This document shows, piece by piece, positions 49,489-62,511 of a stretch of DNA of 64,000 nucleotides; the stretch's first letter is position 1, and every line of letters begins with the position of its first letter. A program made the translations under genes and the position numbers. The notes beneath the pieces were generated by a model that worked only from the letters and a program-made list of their open reading frames with translations, was not told the origin of the DNA and made no database searches. The DNA is from Dictyophora rubrovolvata (taxonomy: Eukaryota > Basidiomycota > Agaricomycetes > Phallales > Phallaceae). The DNA is taken from contig CP114117.1 of NCBI GenBank assembly GCA_029959195.1, forward strand, positions 1,116,001-1,180,000, in the 5' to 3' direction.

Positions 49489-50159
49489 TCACGGAGGCTG
49501 GGCCGCTGAGGAGGCTTCATAACGCATTCGACTAGCCGCAAACAAACGCTGTTGCTCTTCCAAAAGCTGTTCTTCAGTTTTTCCCGAAAGTTCCCACTTG
49601 TTTGTTTTCTTTTCGCGGTCCTGAAAAGAAGTCAGAGGGGGGAGCATCGATTAAAAGCCAACAAGATGCGCCTTTTGTGCTTGCTTATGATCTTTTAGTA
49701 CCTCATCCACCTCCTCAACGTATCCATCAAACCCTAATCGCTGAAAGAAAAACGAACATTAATAAATATTCGGGAATTCGAGATAAAAATATACTTTCAA
49801 AGCTCCAATTATGTGCTCGGGGGCGATAGTCTTTTTCGACTCCTGTTCGCAAATTTCATTGGCATCGGATGAAATGAGGTGGATAAATTCTATATCATCA
49901 AAAAATAATTAGAGAGAGGAAAAAAGATGTTTCTATGCACATACCGACACAGCATTCAATAATCAAATCTCGCGTTTCTTTGGCACAATTAATGTCGTTG
50001 GGAAGGAGTTCTGAACATGTCTGGAATGTAACCAAAGTCTTCTTCAGGGAGAAAGCACCTCTCACCTGCTATCATTTTTTGTACCGTGGCTTTGGGTAAT
50101 GTAAGCTCGTCATCTAAAGGTGGTGCACTATTCAGTGGCCCCTCTTGGTCTGAAGACAT
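49489..50159 (-). CDS. NCB2: NC2-beta (DR1), histone-fold transcription cofactor
   Basis: NC2-beta with NC2-alpha binds TBP on promoter DNA and blocks TFIIA/TFIIB entry. The histone fold is complete: 'DDELTLPKATVQKMIAELLP', 'NDINCAKETRDLIIECCVEF', 'IHLISSDANEICEQESKKTI', 'APEHIIGALKRLGFDGYVEE', then 'HKQAQKDREKKTNKWELSGK' and a Gln/Ala-rich C-terminus ending SAAQPP. Four exons with short introns. MSSDQEGPLNS at 50159 matches orthologs best; another in-frame ATG 60 bases upstream (50219) would add 20 residues. The SmF gene starts 79 bases away on the other strand. Confidence 0.94.
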
Positions 50160-50238
50160 AACGCGGTGGCTTTCAGGCTCGGAGAACGCGAATTTCAACT
50201 CCGCCACACCGTTTAACATTTAACACTTGGAGATTACT

Positions 50239-50704
50239 ATGGCCACAGTGCGTAAATTCAGTCGCTGGATATGCCTATACTCACTCATGTGCATCATAGC
50301 CTGTGAATCCAAAACCATTTTTGAACGGTTTGGCTGGTAAATCTGTACTTGTCAAGCTGAAATGGGGTCTCGAATACAAGGGCTTTCTTGTTAGTACAGA
50401 TGGCTACATGAATTTGCAGGCAGGTCTTGGTTTTCGCAAAAAGGAATTGACTCCCTGAATAATTCCTTTTAGCTGGTGAATACGGAAGAATTTCAAGATG
50501 GTAAATCAAACGGTGCTTTAGGAGAGGTGTTTATCCGGTAAGGCCTAGAGCCATTGAAGTGTGTCTCTAACTAACTATTCTTGCGTCAAGGTGCAATAAC
50601 GTGTTGTATATAATAAGTATTTCCGCATTAATTTTATGTCACTTGAACTAACGACGAACCTCGCCTAACACAGGGAGGCACCGGCAGAAAACCCGTCGGA
50701 TTGA
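50239..50704 (+). CDS. SMX3: SmF (small nuclear ribonucleoprotein F)
   Basis: A core Sm-ring protein of spliceosomal U1, U2, U4 and U5 snRNPs. A 9-nt exon (MAT) joins to '[20 protein letters not shown]', then '[20 protein letters not shown]' (Sm1 motif) and '[20 protein letters not shown]', then 'IRCNNVLYI' (Sm2 motif). The second intron begins with GC (50420, CAG|GCAGGT); a GT reading breaks the frame. The last intron is not resolved: the best-looking tail ([13 protein letters not shown] at 50702) needs a non-canonical donor near 50617, while canonical junctions give other short tails. The Sm fold itself is complete. Confidence 0.88.
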
Positions 50705-50773
50705 TTTTTGTTTTTCTTTCAAAAATTAAACAGCAAAGTGTATATAGTATAATTCTAACCAAAAACAAGAATC

Positions 50774-53700
50774 CTATTGTGCCGGAATTGGCATGATGAT
50801 ATCGCAGGCACCGGTACCCATAGCTGAAGGTCGACCAAGGACTATTCTCGCTGACGGCGATTTTAAATCATCGAAATCACCATGTAATGTTGCGTCCGAA
50901 ATGAAACTTGCTGTCGTTTCAAAGGACGCTTTGAGAAGAGGCGAACTACTCGTGGAAATTCCTTTCCGGTTGAATGGCTTGAATCCACCGTCATATGTCT
51001 GAAAAAGAAAAATTCAAAAGTTATTTCACCGTTCTACGGAAACAAACAAAGACTTGACTTGCCATGTAATCCGCTATCAACTCTAAATGACGTCCGTCCA
51101 CTGCTATAGAATAAGCATCGAACACCGCACGCATTTCTTTGATAATGCTGGCTCGGGCCATTTCAACACCATAAGTATGTAAAGTGGCGTTAATGTCATT
51201 GGAATACATCGTGGTCAAATCTGCGATGTTCTCTGCAGCCTCCCAAAAACCGAAATAATTGGAGCCGTTTGTTATCAGCTAAACCCAATCTTAATGCTCT
51301 TTTGGTTTTTAAATTGTCAAGATGAAGATCCATACCTGACGTTTCGGTGATTGCCCTTTTTTACCCTCTTCAATATGACTGAAGCATTCTTTGATACCAG
51401 ATATTTCACGGATTACCGTTTTGAGACAAACCCGTTCGATAACACCAACAAGTAACAATTTCGGTATACTCAAATCGAACTAGACCAGGAATGAACGAAG
51501 GCGTAACTGAAATGTGAAGAACGGTTACCTCTAAATCGAATACACATTTCGATGGCGTGCATTTGAATGATCTGGCAAACTTCACTTGGTATAAAAAGTA
51601 GTTTTCTATGCCATCCCCGTCATCATTTTTGGGCCTATCCACGTTTTCAATCCCTTTTGCTTCTTCATTGTCGTTCGCATCATATAATTCTTCGAGGTTT
51701 GCCATGTTGACTTCGTTTTCCTCGTTGACTTCATTTTCCTCGTCAGAATCGTCATCATAAGTTATCTCCTCGTTAGTCTGCCTAATTTTCTTCTCCGCAT
51801 CTGCATCACCATCACCAACTTCTGAAAGCTCGTCTGCACGGGGAGGATTCTCTTCTACTAGTTCGCCATCCGCTTCGTCGGCGTCCCCGCGACTACGGTC
51901 GTTTGCTTCGGCTTGGCCTTTCCCGATCTTCTCAATCTGACTTCGAAGATTGGCATCTAGTCTTTTCAACTCTGTTTGTACTTCCTTCTTGAGATTGTAA
52001 GCGAAGCGCCGAAAGCTATCAAGAACTTCGTGAACAGCCACGCAGTATTCGTTTTGATACTCTTTGGTTGGGTAGAATAGGATGTGCACAGCATAAACTT
52101 TCAACCGTTTGCCGTTCTCGACAGATAGGAGCTCTTTTACTGTGACTTTATCAACGATTTGAGATAGAGAAAGACGACTAGCTTTCTTGCAAAACTTTTC
52201 AACCTCATGGTCTGCCAAATTTTCTAGGACATCTAATGTCATGTTTGGCGTTTTCGGTTTTGTCGATGCTGTCATCACGATTTCACGGAGCCGAGGAATA
52301 CCTAGAGTAACATTCGCAGCACTGTGACCTGTGGGGGTGTTATTAAATGTAAATTTTTAAATGCAGGGGTCTCTCGTACCAGCAAGGTGGAAAGTATTGA
52401 GCGTCATTTGTGTGGAGGGTTCTCCGATGCTGTATACCAATGAAACAGAATGTGCGTTGAGAGTGGAACAAAAAACCTACCCTTGTGAGGCGAGTAACCC
52501 GACCGCTTCTCCAGGCTCTACCAATGCTTTCAAGTAACGGACATTCATTAGTTGACGAAAAGTTCTCTGACTAATAATGCCCTGGGTTCGTCCATCTGAC
52601 GGGCCAGCTTCTTTGGATTTTTTGAGCAAGTTGTCCGGATTTTGATTGACATACTCCACGACGGCTTTGGCAAATTTCTCCGAAGTGCTTCCTAAATACT
52701 GTGTAGGATTGTAAATCGACAGTGTCGGCGGGTGCTTCTCTGGTTTTTTGATAGCTTTCTTCATGTGACTAACGGCAGTTTCATCATTGATACGACCAAT
52801 CAAAGCCTTTGGCCGCGTCCTATTGACAAGGGTGGCTTCGTTCCGAATAGCAAACTCGAAATGATACAAATGCTTTTGTTTGGTGACGTCGAGGCTGTCG
52901 CCACCGTAGTAGAACTGATATACAGCTGAATCAGCTCCTCGGACAGTGTGATCATAATGAACACAGATGCCTTCGAGGTGTTTTATAAGACATCTTTGCA
53001 AATAACCCGACCGACTGGTCTTGACAGCTGTGTCAATCAGACCTTCTCGACCTGCCATGCAATGGAAAAAGTATTCCTGAGGCTTAATCCCTGTCAAGAA
53101 ACGACTTCCAACATAGCCACCAGCAATGGGAGCTGTTTCGAAAGCTTTAAAAGACGGTAACGTCTTCCCACTCACCATTACCGGAACTCGACGGCCTTCT
53201 AACGACTGTTGCCCAAGACCACACGATATCAACTGTGCATTGGTGGCGGATCCCTTAGCACCGGAAACAGTCATGGCCTGCATATGATTATCAGGAAAGC
53301 GCCTCCGAAGACCGTGTGGTATACATGCGTCAGTTATCGCGCGTGTATGTTCTCGCATCTTTTTCTGGACTTGACGATCTAGATCTGCCATCTTGGCGTC
53401 ATCAAAAAGGATATCACGAAGAAGGGTTTTTAGTGTTTGCGGTACATCAGAGGGAGGAATGTTGGGGAGAGCAGGGAAGCTTTCAACTGCGGCCTGTAAG
53501 CCTAGGTCATCGGCTTTCTTTCGTAGCTGTTTTCGGCCGCTGTCCCCTTCGGGAGTCAAGACAAGGTCATCAATCCGGCAGGTAAAGGCTCGGTGTTGAA
53601 GAAATTTCGTAAACAATCGACTTAGGATACCCAGTAAGCGACCTGCAACATCAGCCCCATAGAGTTCATAAACCGAATGAACTATCCCATAGGCGCTTGC

Positions 53701-56621
53701 ACCAACTTGAGATTTATCGAGGATGCCGCATAATAATTCGCCATCTAACACCAAAACCTCTCCCTCCTCTAATGCATTAGCTCCCCATAGTAGTCCAGAG
53801 ACTTGAGACTTGGATTTCAAATTCATGCCTTTGGCAGTTTCCGGAGTGATGTTCCTCAAAATAGTCGAGATCTATGCCTGTTAGACCTCTAGACATCACT
53901 ATCAAAACAAACAGTCTTACAATTTGTTTTCCGGTCCATAACGGCTTAGGTTTCCAAATCGCAGGTGGCAATGTAACCAAACGATTTCCGTAATGCAAAT
54001 CGTCCTCTGGTCTGAGCGAGCCATACAGAAGTTGATTGTACTCATCTCGGGAAAAGAACGTTGATTTACATGTCATCCAAAGTCCCGCCACGATATGGTC
54101 TTGAATTAGTCCGCGCAAAGGCTTGCCAGAAGTTGCGACAAGATATTGATTATCGGTATTGGCTATGTGATATGCTTCCGCTCGCGCAATCTCGTTTTCT
54201 GTTAATCATCAGCGAACATTGGGGGATACGATCAAATTACACTGACGTGGAAAATGAATATTCATCTCTATAAAGAAATAATCAGAGACGATAATGATAA
54301 TACTTCAACGTGAATCTACGAACCATCTCCGTCAAAGTCGGCTGACGAACAAGAAAATCAGATTCGAATCATGGATTATAGGGTACCACTTTACCATTGT
54401 ATGAATTACTAGACACTTATGAGTATAAGAAATGAGAAAGGAATCGACGAGCACATACCAATTCGCATAGTGCATGCGTATTGTTTTTTCTCCCTGTAAC
54501 ACACGTGCTCTATGAGCCATCATGCTGGGTTTGTGTAATGTAGGTTGTCGATTAAGAATCAATATATCTCCATCGTGCAAGTGACGATGCACTTTTTTGT
54601 TGACGGCCATAGTACGTGTGCTCAGACCCGAGGACACAGCAGTAGCCTTAGAACCTTCTTGGGGAGTCAAAAGCTGGTTAGCGATAGCTGTACGTTGTTC
54701 TAAGCTTAGGCGATCCTGAAAATCCAACGATTGAGTGGATAACTTTATGTCAAATATAACTTACTAAATGCTGTATATGGCCATCTTCAAACTCCACCAT
54801 GGAAGCTCCTGGATACTCTTTGGTTCCTCTAATCACAAGGCCACGCATCTCTCGAAAATTATTCTGAGTGACGGGTTCAGGAAATGTGAGTTTACGAGCG
54901 AATACAGGGGGGACACCAATCTCATTCGGTTCAATGTTGACGTCAGGAGAGATTACTGAGCGTGCGGCATAATTGACACGTTTTCCCTGACAGCTGTTAG
55001 TCGCAAATGGAAAGGAGAGTTCATTAACACACCATCATGTGCATTCGGAAGAGTCCCTCCTTCTTTTCCAGTATTTGCTTTATTCCTGGAGGCGGTAGTT
55101 TGCCTTGCCGGACAGGTGTAGGGTTTTTGCTACTATCCATAAAACTATTAACATCTACTTGAAGTTGAACTAAAGCCTCCAACAAAGCCCCTAGAATTTG
55201 ATGTCGTGATAATCCGGAATTACGCTCCATCATTTCCTTGGTAGAAGCTTCCTTCAAATCGTTGTTCAGGTCACGAACTCGATATGAAGTGTTCAAAATT
55301 TTTGTTAAAAGCTCATTCTGAGGATGTTCAAATACAGTATCGCCCAAAAGTGACGGTGGGCGAAATCGTGTTGGAGCAACGGGGATAGCTTCGAGAAAGA
55401 ATATATCCGCAGAAGCTTCAACTATTCCATTTGACTTTTTGTGGGCAAAGGGTCCATGCCTGCCATATATCAAGGACACCATATTGGCTTCATTTTTGAA
55501 CAGAAGACGTAGATGACCTCTGCACTCCTCCGGGGTTAGAACACGTTCCGCACGACCACGCTTTGCTTTTACTTTGCTATTCGTAGCGCGTGGAGACGGT
55601 TTGGGTAATTCTTCATCCACGGACATAACATCCTCCCCCTCGCTTTCCTCCTCTTCTGAATTAGTGACCGATTCAGTAGAAGCGTGAGTAGAGGTCCTCA
55701 GTGCGGCCAGAATATTGTATCGTTTTCTCCCTGCTGCAGCATTGAATGTCTTTTGTTTAGTCGTAAGGTCATACTCAATAATCTTGGTATGTGCCTCTTT
55801 CCGATGAGTATAGGATATCCTTGAAGTAATTAGTAGCGTGTTCTCGAATTTCACTGTAACTCGCTCACCCTCCGCAATTTTTGCAATTATTTGTGATGCA
55901 GCTTTTCAGAAATTCCATAATCACGTTTTTTCGAAGTTGATAGACCGACCCATCTTTATAATCATCCCTTTTGCTGGAAGAGGCGCGATGCAATTGAACG
56001 GCGACAAACAAGTTTATACGCTTGATGTACTCATTGTCACTTTCGTCGACGTCGTCCTCGTTACCATTGTCCTTTGATTCTAGAATTCTTTGTTGTAAAT
56101 CGTCTAACGCTTCCGCAGCCTCTAATAAACCATGATCCAGCAAGCGAAGTTTCGCGGTATATTTTGCTAGCTGGGGAACAAAGTTGGGGTGATTCTGCCA
56201 AAAAAAGGGGTAAAATAAAGTAATAACCTACAGCAGTACGACTGGCTTTAAACTTGTGACAATACATGCATGTACCACGCAATAGATTATACGCATTAAT
56301 CATGAATAAGGGGTGATATACGGGAGAAGGTAGGTCTATATGTCCAAAGTGGCCAGGGCATTGGAAATATCCTAAACGACAAGTTTTACATCTAAAAAAT
56401 CAATTAAAGTAGAATTAGAAATAGAATCGAACGTACATGTCTCTGAAGCTGCTTGGTCCTAAGGCGGGGTCATAGAGCCCACCTGTTGTTGGATGGTTCA
56501 GTTCGTCGTGCAGAACAGGATTCGTTATTTGCTTTACGGACAGCTGCCGAATGTCTTCAGCACTTAGAAAAGAAAAAGAAATACTAGAAACAGTCGATGG
56601 TATGGGATTGGAAATATTCAT
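50774..56621 (-). CDS. RPA190: RNA polymerase I largest subunit
   Basis: The catalytic beta'-like subunit that transcribes 35S rRNA. Start [16 protein letters not shown]. The clamp zinc site reads '[20 protein letters not shown]' and CMYCHKF. '[20 protein letters not shown]' and the spliced active-site motif 'NSYNADFDGDEMNIHFP' carry the three catalytic Asp. '[20 protein letters not shown]' lies in the pore region, and '[20 protein letters not shown]' is the bridge helix. '[20 protein letters not shown]' lies in the funnel. An acidic, Glu/Asp-rich jaw insert (about 51620-51860) is typical of Pol I. The C-terminus reads '[20 protein letters not shown]' and ends MPIPAQ. About twenty exons. Confidence 0.97.
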
Positions 56622-56898
56622 GTTTGAAAGCTGAATACAATAAAAATAAAGTTCACTTTCAAACTTTTAGCGCCCACCCTCTTAACCTTACGCAGTTTAA
56701 TTTCCTTTTTTAGATTGTTCTAGGAGTATACGGTGCAAGGGAAAAAGTCTTATTTTTGAATCTTGTGCAATTCTACATACAACTGGAGAAAAAAAACTCG
56801 AAAAATAATATTATCTAAAAAATCATCATGTAAAAATATTATGACTTCTTAGTGTAAAGGATGAAGGAAGAAGGTCCGGATCGCATGCAAGGAGCTGT

Positions 56899-59202
56899 TT
56901 AGTCGACCTGAAAGACAAAATGTTAGTTAAAGAATAGAAAACATCGACGTTATTGCATGAAACGTACTTCTTCGACACTGGGACCTTCGCCGCCTGCGTC
57001 AGCACCAGGGAATCCACCTGGAGCACCTCCTGGGAAACCGCCGGCACCTCCTGGGAAGCCACCAGCACCAGCGCCAGCAGAACTGTAAAGTTTCTGCATA
57101 ATAGGATTAGCAATGGCCTCCAATTCTTTCTGCCGGCTCTCGTATTCTTCCTTGGAAGCTTCCTGCGAAGCATCCAACCAGCTGATGGCCTCGTTGATGG
57201 CAGACTCTAGCTTCTTTTTGTCTTCAGGCTCGAATTTACCGGATAGTTTTTCGTCAGTAAGCGTGTTGCGCATATTATATGAATATGATTCGAAAGAATT
57301 TCTGGCCGTAATACGCGATGTTGCGGCTTCGTCCTCACCTGAACAATTACGGGGTTAATGTGACTGTGGCATGTGAATAAAACCTGGAGGACGCACTCTT
57401 ATACTTCTCGGCTTCAGCTACCATCCGTTCGATTTCTTCTTTTGACAAGCGACCTTTGTCATTGGTGATAGTGATACGATTGGATTTACCGGTTGTCTTA
57501 TCGGCAGCGGAGACGTTTAAAATACCGTTGGCATCGATATCGAACGTCACTTCGATTTGAGGAACGCCACGAGGAGCTGGCGGAATGCCCGATAGTTCAA
57601 ATTTACCCAACAAGTTGTTATCCTTGGTTCTAGCACGTTCACCTTCAAAGACTTGAATAAGGACACCGGGTTGGTTATCCGAATAAGTCGAGAAAATTTC
57701 CGACTTTTTGGTCGGAACTGTCGTGTTACGTTTGATGAGAGCGGTCATAACACCACCAGCAGTTTCAATACTAGTTTTGAAGTCAGCACATAGATAGAAC
57801 ATATGTTTTCGAACAAAGCGTACCCCAACGACAAAGGTGCAACATCAAGAAGTAGCAAATCTTGTGTCTTTTCGGAAGTATCGCCGGAAAGTATAGCAGC
57901 TTGGACCGCAGCACCGTATGCAACGGCTTCGTCCGGGTTAATACTACGATTGGGATCTCGACCTCCGAAACAGTCGGCAACTTGTTTGATGATACGAGGA
58001 ATACGAGTTGAACCACCGACCAAGACAATTTCGTGAACGTTAGCCTTGTCAATCTTCGAATCGCGTATAACCTTTTCGACAGGATCCAAAGTAGAGCGGA
58101 ACAAATCACCACAAAGCTCCTCAAACCGAGCTCGAGTCACTGTTGTGTAGAAATCGTTACCCTCAAACAGAGAGTCAATTTCGATAGAGGCCTGGGCGGA
58201 GGAAGAAAGAGTACGCTTCGCACGTTCACAAGCGGTACGCAAACGACGTAGCGCACGAGCATTGACGGATAGATCCTTCTTATACTTGCGTTTGAATTCT
58301 TGCACAAAATGGGCTACAAGACGATTATCAAAATCTTCACCACCCAAGTGGGTATCACCTGCGGTGGCTTTGACTTCGAAAATCCCTTCTTCGATGGTTA
58401 AAAGTGAAACATCGAAAGTACCCCCACCCAAATCGAAGATCAGGACATTACGTTCACCCTGTACTTTCTTATCAAGACCATACGCAATAGCAGCTGCAGT
58501 GGGTTCGTTGATAATACGAAGAATGTTTAATCCGCCAATGGTACCAGCATCTTTGGTGGCTTGTCTTTGGGAGTCATTAAAGTAAGCGGGGACAGTAACG
58601 ACGGCATTCGTGACGGTGTAACCCAAGTAAGCCTCGGCAGTCTCTTTCATCTTAATAAGGACCATTGAAGAAATCTCCTCGGGGGTCTAATACAATCGGT
58701 TAACATCGACGGGTGGACCGAGACGTGAAAAGGAGTTACGTACAAAATCTTTAGTTTCTCCACGATACTCTACTTGGATCACTGGTTTACCACCCTTGTT
58801 TATTACTTTGAAAGGAAAATGCTTCATATCAGATTGAACTTCTGGATCATCGAATTTACGTCCAATGAGACGTTTAGCATCGAATACACTTGATACAAAT
58901 TTATTAATGAAATGTTAATGTACTGTAGGGATAGAACAACACGTACGTATTATGAGGGTTGAGGGCTACTTGATTTTTGGCAGCATCACCAATGAGACGT
59001 TCAGTGTCAGTGAAGGCAACGTAGGATGGAGTTGTGCGATTTCCTTGATCGTTGGCAATGATTTCGACTCTGTCGTTTTGCCATACACCAACACAGCTAA
59101 AGGAAAGAAGGCGAATGAGGTGTAAAGCTTACGCAATGGGAAGTAATAAACGTACGAGTATGTAGTACCCAAGTCAATACCAACAGCTTTGGGAGTGGTC
59201 AT
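56899..59202 (-). CDS. SSA1: cytosolic HSP70 chaperone (SSA type)
   Basis: An ATP-driven chaperone. Start [16 protein letters not shown] (HSP70 signature 1). '[20 protein letters not shown]' is signature 2 and '[20 protein letters not shown]' is signature 3. '[20 protein letters not shown]' is the linker to lobe II. The substrate domain has '[12 protein letters not shown]' and '[20 protein letters not shown]'. A Gly-Gly-Phe-Pro repeat stretch ([18 protein letters not shown]) precedes the C-terminal EEVD, which is made by splicing VEE|VD, so the protein is cytosolic. At least seven introns, which is many for a heat-induced gene. The promoter carries a heat-shock-element-like array. Confidence 0.97.
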
Positions 59203-59754
59203 GTTTTTTCGAGAGATGTAAGATAATCGGAGTGAGTAAAAGTTTTGGGAGAGAAAAGTGCTGGAGACATGGGGCGGTCGCGCAAACTTTTTATTTGAGT
59301 TGCCGAGGAATCCTGAAGAACCTTACAGAAGATTCGCGTTGTGCTGACATCATACACGATCAATGGGCGCACACACGCGTCAATAGTATTAGGCCCTTGC
59401 ACTTGCTGTCATGTTCGAGAAGATCCTTGCGTATGTTCGCAGATAAATTACGTTTTTTTTTTGAAGAAAAATCGGCATAATATGACAAAACACTTGGAAC
59501 AATCGTATGCCAGATCAAAGCCGCGGTAGATAAGTGAAAAAGGAAAAAGAAATAGTATAATGGCATGCAGAGAAGGGAAAACTATTTAAGAAATGTATAA
59601 GGTGTCAACTCCAAATCATAGACATGTGCTTGTCATATCACTTTGCCGGATCAAGCCCTTTTTTCAACTTTCTATTGGAGGCCCCGGTCTTTCATCGAGG
59701 CTCCGGTGTGCTTGCAAGTCGAGCAAGACGGATGGATCAACTAAGATAGGAAAA
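59203..59754. other. HSP70 promoter region
   Basis: About 550 bases between the RTS1 3' end and the HSP70 start. It includes the heat-shock-element-like array listed below. A T-rich run lies around 59453-59463. No further gene is supported. Confidence 0.55.
59308..59335 (-). promoter_or_regulatory. heat-shock-element-like array upstream of HSP70
   Basis: GAA units start at 59308, 59318 and 59328, ten bases apart, and a TTC follows at 59333, giving the core GAAGATTC. The 5-bp register fits a gapped heat shock element for Hsf1. It lies about 105-135 bases upstream of the HSP70 ATG. Confidence 0.5.
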
Positions 59755-62090
59755 TCATTCACAAGCCTCGTATCGCATCATTTCTATCTTACCTGGCAAG
59801 ACACTTCTTCTGCGCATGTGAGCCCCTGACCCAAGCGGAGATCCAGGCTCATCTGCAACACCTGGATCAGCCATGGGCGTTCGTTCAATCCCACTTTCGT
59901 CCAATGCGTCTCTTGGATCGATGGCTTCGCTTAGATCGATGGACAATTCTACGAAATCTTCCTCATCGATCGGTGGTGGTGAAGGGTATTCTACCAGGAG
60001 TCCTGGAGGGACTTCCCCGCCCGCCGCATTCTTTAAAGCAGTTTCTCGTAGCGTGTGCCAGCCCTCATATCTTCGAATCAATCTTTGTCGTTCACTGTCC
60101 CCCCCCAAAAAAAGTTATATAATGGAAACTACGACAAAAATGAAGACTTGCCGGACGCGGTTTTCTTTGTATTGCTGCATGCACTCATCAAACATATCAG
60201 GATTAATCTCCATAAATAGCTTCAAAGCGTTGTATACCATGCCATGTATCGTCCTATGAATAAAGTAATGAGATTCATGGTAAAATAGTAGCTAAATGAT
60301 GGCTCACCGATTCCAGTGAGTCTTGGAGTTTTGGTATAGAGCAGGGAAAACAAGGGGAAGAATAACGGCCAGGTTATCGCCCATCAGGTTGACAATATAT
60401 TCATTATTCCAGTAATACAAGGCTCGTTCAGCGACTTGAAAATGTTGACTATTGATACACCGCGCCAGTTGCGTGAAGAGAGCAACCTGAATCTTCACGA
60501 ACTCTGCAGGATCGATGACATCCAGGATCTCCTCAACTTCGTTTAAGAACATTACTTCTTTGGGAGAATTCACTTTAGGCCAATATCGTAACAGCCCTAG
60601 TAAAACTTCTTCGGTCAGGCCAGGATCCTTTTCCAAAAATTGAACAACACAGTACGCCAGCTGTGGATGATATAAAGATAATGATTTAACTTTATGAAGG
60701 GGTATCAAGACACGTGTAAGAAAGGTTTTGTGTTCATCCTTCAAGGGTAAAGCGAAGCCGTTGATTATCGATCCAAGAATTTCCAATAGTTCGGCAATCC
60801 CGTTGTGCCGCTCCGTTTCATAGATGAACTGGAAGAACACGTTATTGATGGAACGTCGAATGAAGGCACGTAGATTGAGGAATTTTCCATAGATACGATG
60901 CAAGGTCGTCTTCAGAAAATCTCGTTCTCGAGGGTCTTCGCTGTCGAAAAGCTCCAGTAAGTTTAGTATGAATAATGAATCGATGTATTTTTTTGCGAGA
61001 TTAGTGTTAAAATCCGGACTTTCGACGAATCTCAAAAAGAACTCATAGACGATTTGTAGATGGGGCCAAGCGAGCTCTAATACCGGTTCGTCTTCTTCCG
61101 GGTCGAATGCGTCACCTGTGGGATTGACAGGAGGTGGTATGGAACGAAACAAATTAGTGGCAAACTGCATGTGACAAGTAAGAGAGCCAACCATTTTGCC
61201 TAATCAAGAATCGGAACTTTGGACTCACCATATTGACCACCTCTGGGTATATACTATCAGTGATAACACCTCGTTGTGTTGCAACATATTCTAGCAACTC
61301 ATGCAGAGCTTGCGCCTTGATTTGTTTGCCTTTCAAGTGTGCACTCGCGTCATTAAAATCGAACAAGACCGAACATTGATGTAATTTGCGAACAAATAAA
61401 GCCGGCCGCCCCTCCGTAGAGACCTCTGTGTCTGAGTATCAGGTAAAATGGCACAAGAAGAAAATAAACACTTGCCAGAGAAACTTGGTAACTTTTCGAT
61501 TTCAGCAGGCTCTGTAACGACAATTCGACTACTTCGTTGTTTTCTCGGGGGTTTACCCACAAGAGGTATGGTATCCTTGGGGGTTACAGTTCTTAAACGA
61601 TTGAGAGTTGTATTTCGCGGGGGCGCATTATCAGTCGGTTGCAAGTTTCGGTCCGAATTGAGAGAAGTTTTTCCAGATGGTACGGTCTCCCCTTGCGGAT
61701 CAGGACTGACGACCACTATAGGCGGCGCAGGTGAACCTCTTTCGCCCGAGTATCGCCGTTCAGGACTTGGAAGACTTGCAGGGGAATGTGTGCGATGCGA
61801 AGCGTTGTTCAAAGATGCAGAAGAAACTGCAGCAGAGCCCTGAGTAGTACCAGATGGAGCCAATCTGGACCCGAAAGAGTTTGACTGAGAGACAGAGGCA
61901 CCATTATTACTATTGCTCCGGGGCTGATCAGAACTGGAGCTTTGACGCGATTGCTGAGAGTTCTTCCTTGCTAACTAATTGGACATATACGCGACAGAAA
62001 GGGCGACAAGAGAAGAATCAGTAACTAATTCGAGTGAAGATATTCAAAAAGACACGATAGACACACCAAAGTTTTTTTTATACTTTTCAT
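59755..62090 (-). CDS. RTS1: PP2A regulatory subunit B56 (B') family
   Basis: This regulatory subunit targets the PP2A core to substrates (yeast Rts1). A 7-nt first exon (62084-62090) joins to a Ser/Asn/Pro-rich N-terminus ([12 protein letters not shown]). The B56 HEAT-like core begins '[20 protein letters not shown]' and continues through '[20 protein letters not shown]', then '[20 protein letters not shown]' and '[20 protein letters not shown]'. '[20 protein letters not shown]' and '[20 protein letters not shown]' are strongly conserved. After '[19 protein letters not shown]' comes an acidic/Pro-rich tail ending RYEACE. The exon 1 junction is inferred from phase. One further regulatory phosphatase gene (PPP4R1) lies in the window. 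Confidence 0.93.
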
Positions 62091-62511
62091 GGATGAGAAG
62101 AGAAAAACACGACTATGCTGTCGGTATTAACGTCGAAGCTACAGCTATGAAAGTTAATGATGTTTGAGAGTTGGCGAGACAGGATAAACAACGACAATGC
62201 ACAACCGCTAATGGTCGGGTTGGCGTGCGAGTCGAAGCTCGGCGTCTATCCTAGGCTTTTCGTACCCAGCCAAGCAGAAGTTTTTCGATAGCATACGATT
62301 TAGGCTTGAAAAATGATGGGATGATCTTGGAGCCAGTTCAGATCAAAGCTGTTTCTGCATTTTAGATACTCCGTCAACTTGCAGCCAGGTTTGCTACACA
62401 CTACTATCCTTACACTATCGCGCATGTTGTATTTTATGTAATCGTTTATGTAATCGCTCGATGTCACTCGTCATCTTGTCACACGTGGGTTTCTGATCTT
62501 TCAAAGCCATT
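62091..62511. other. divergent promoter between RTS1 and the right-edge gene
   Basis: About 420 bases between two head-to-head start codons. Only short frames occur. A repeated 'tatgtaatcg' pair lies near 62436-62456. Confidence 0.5.
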
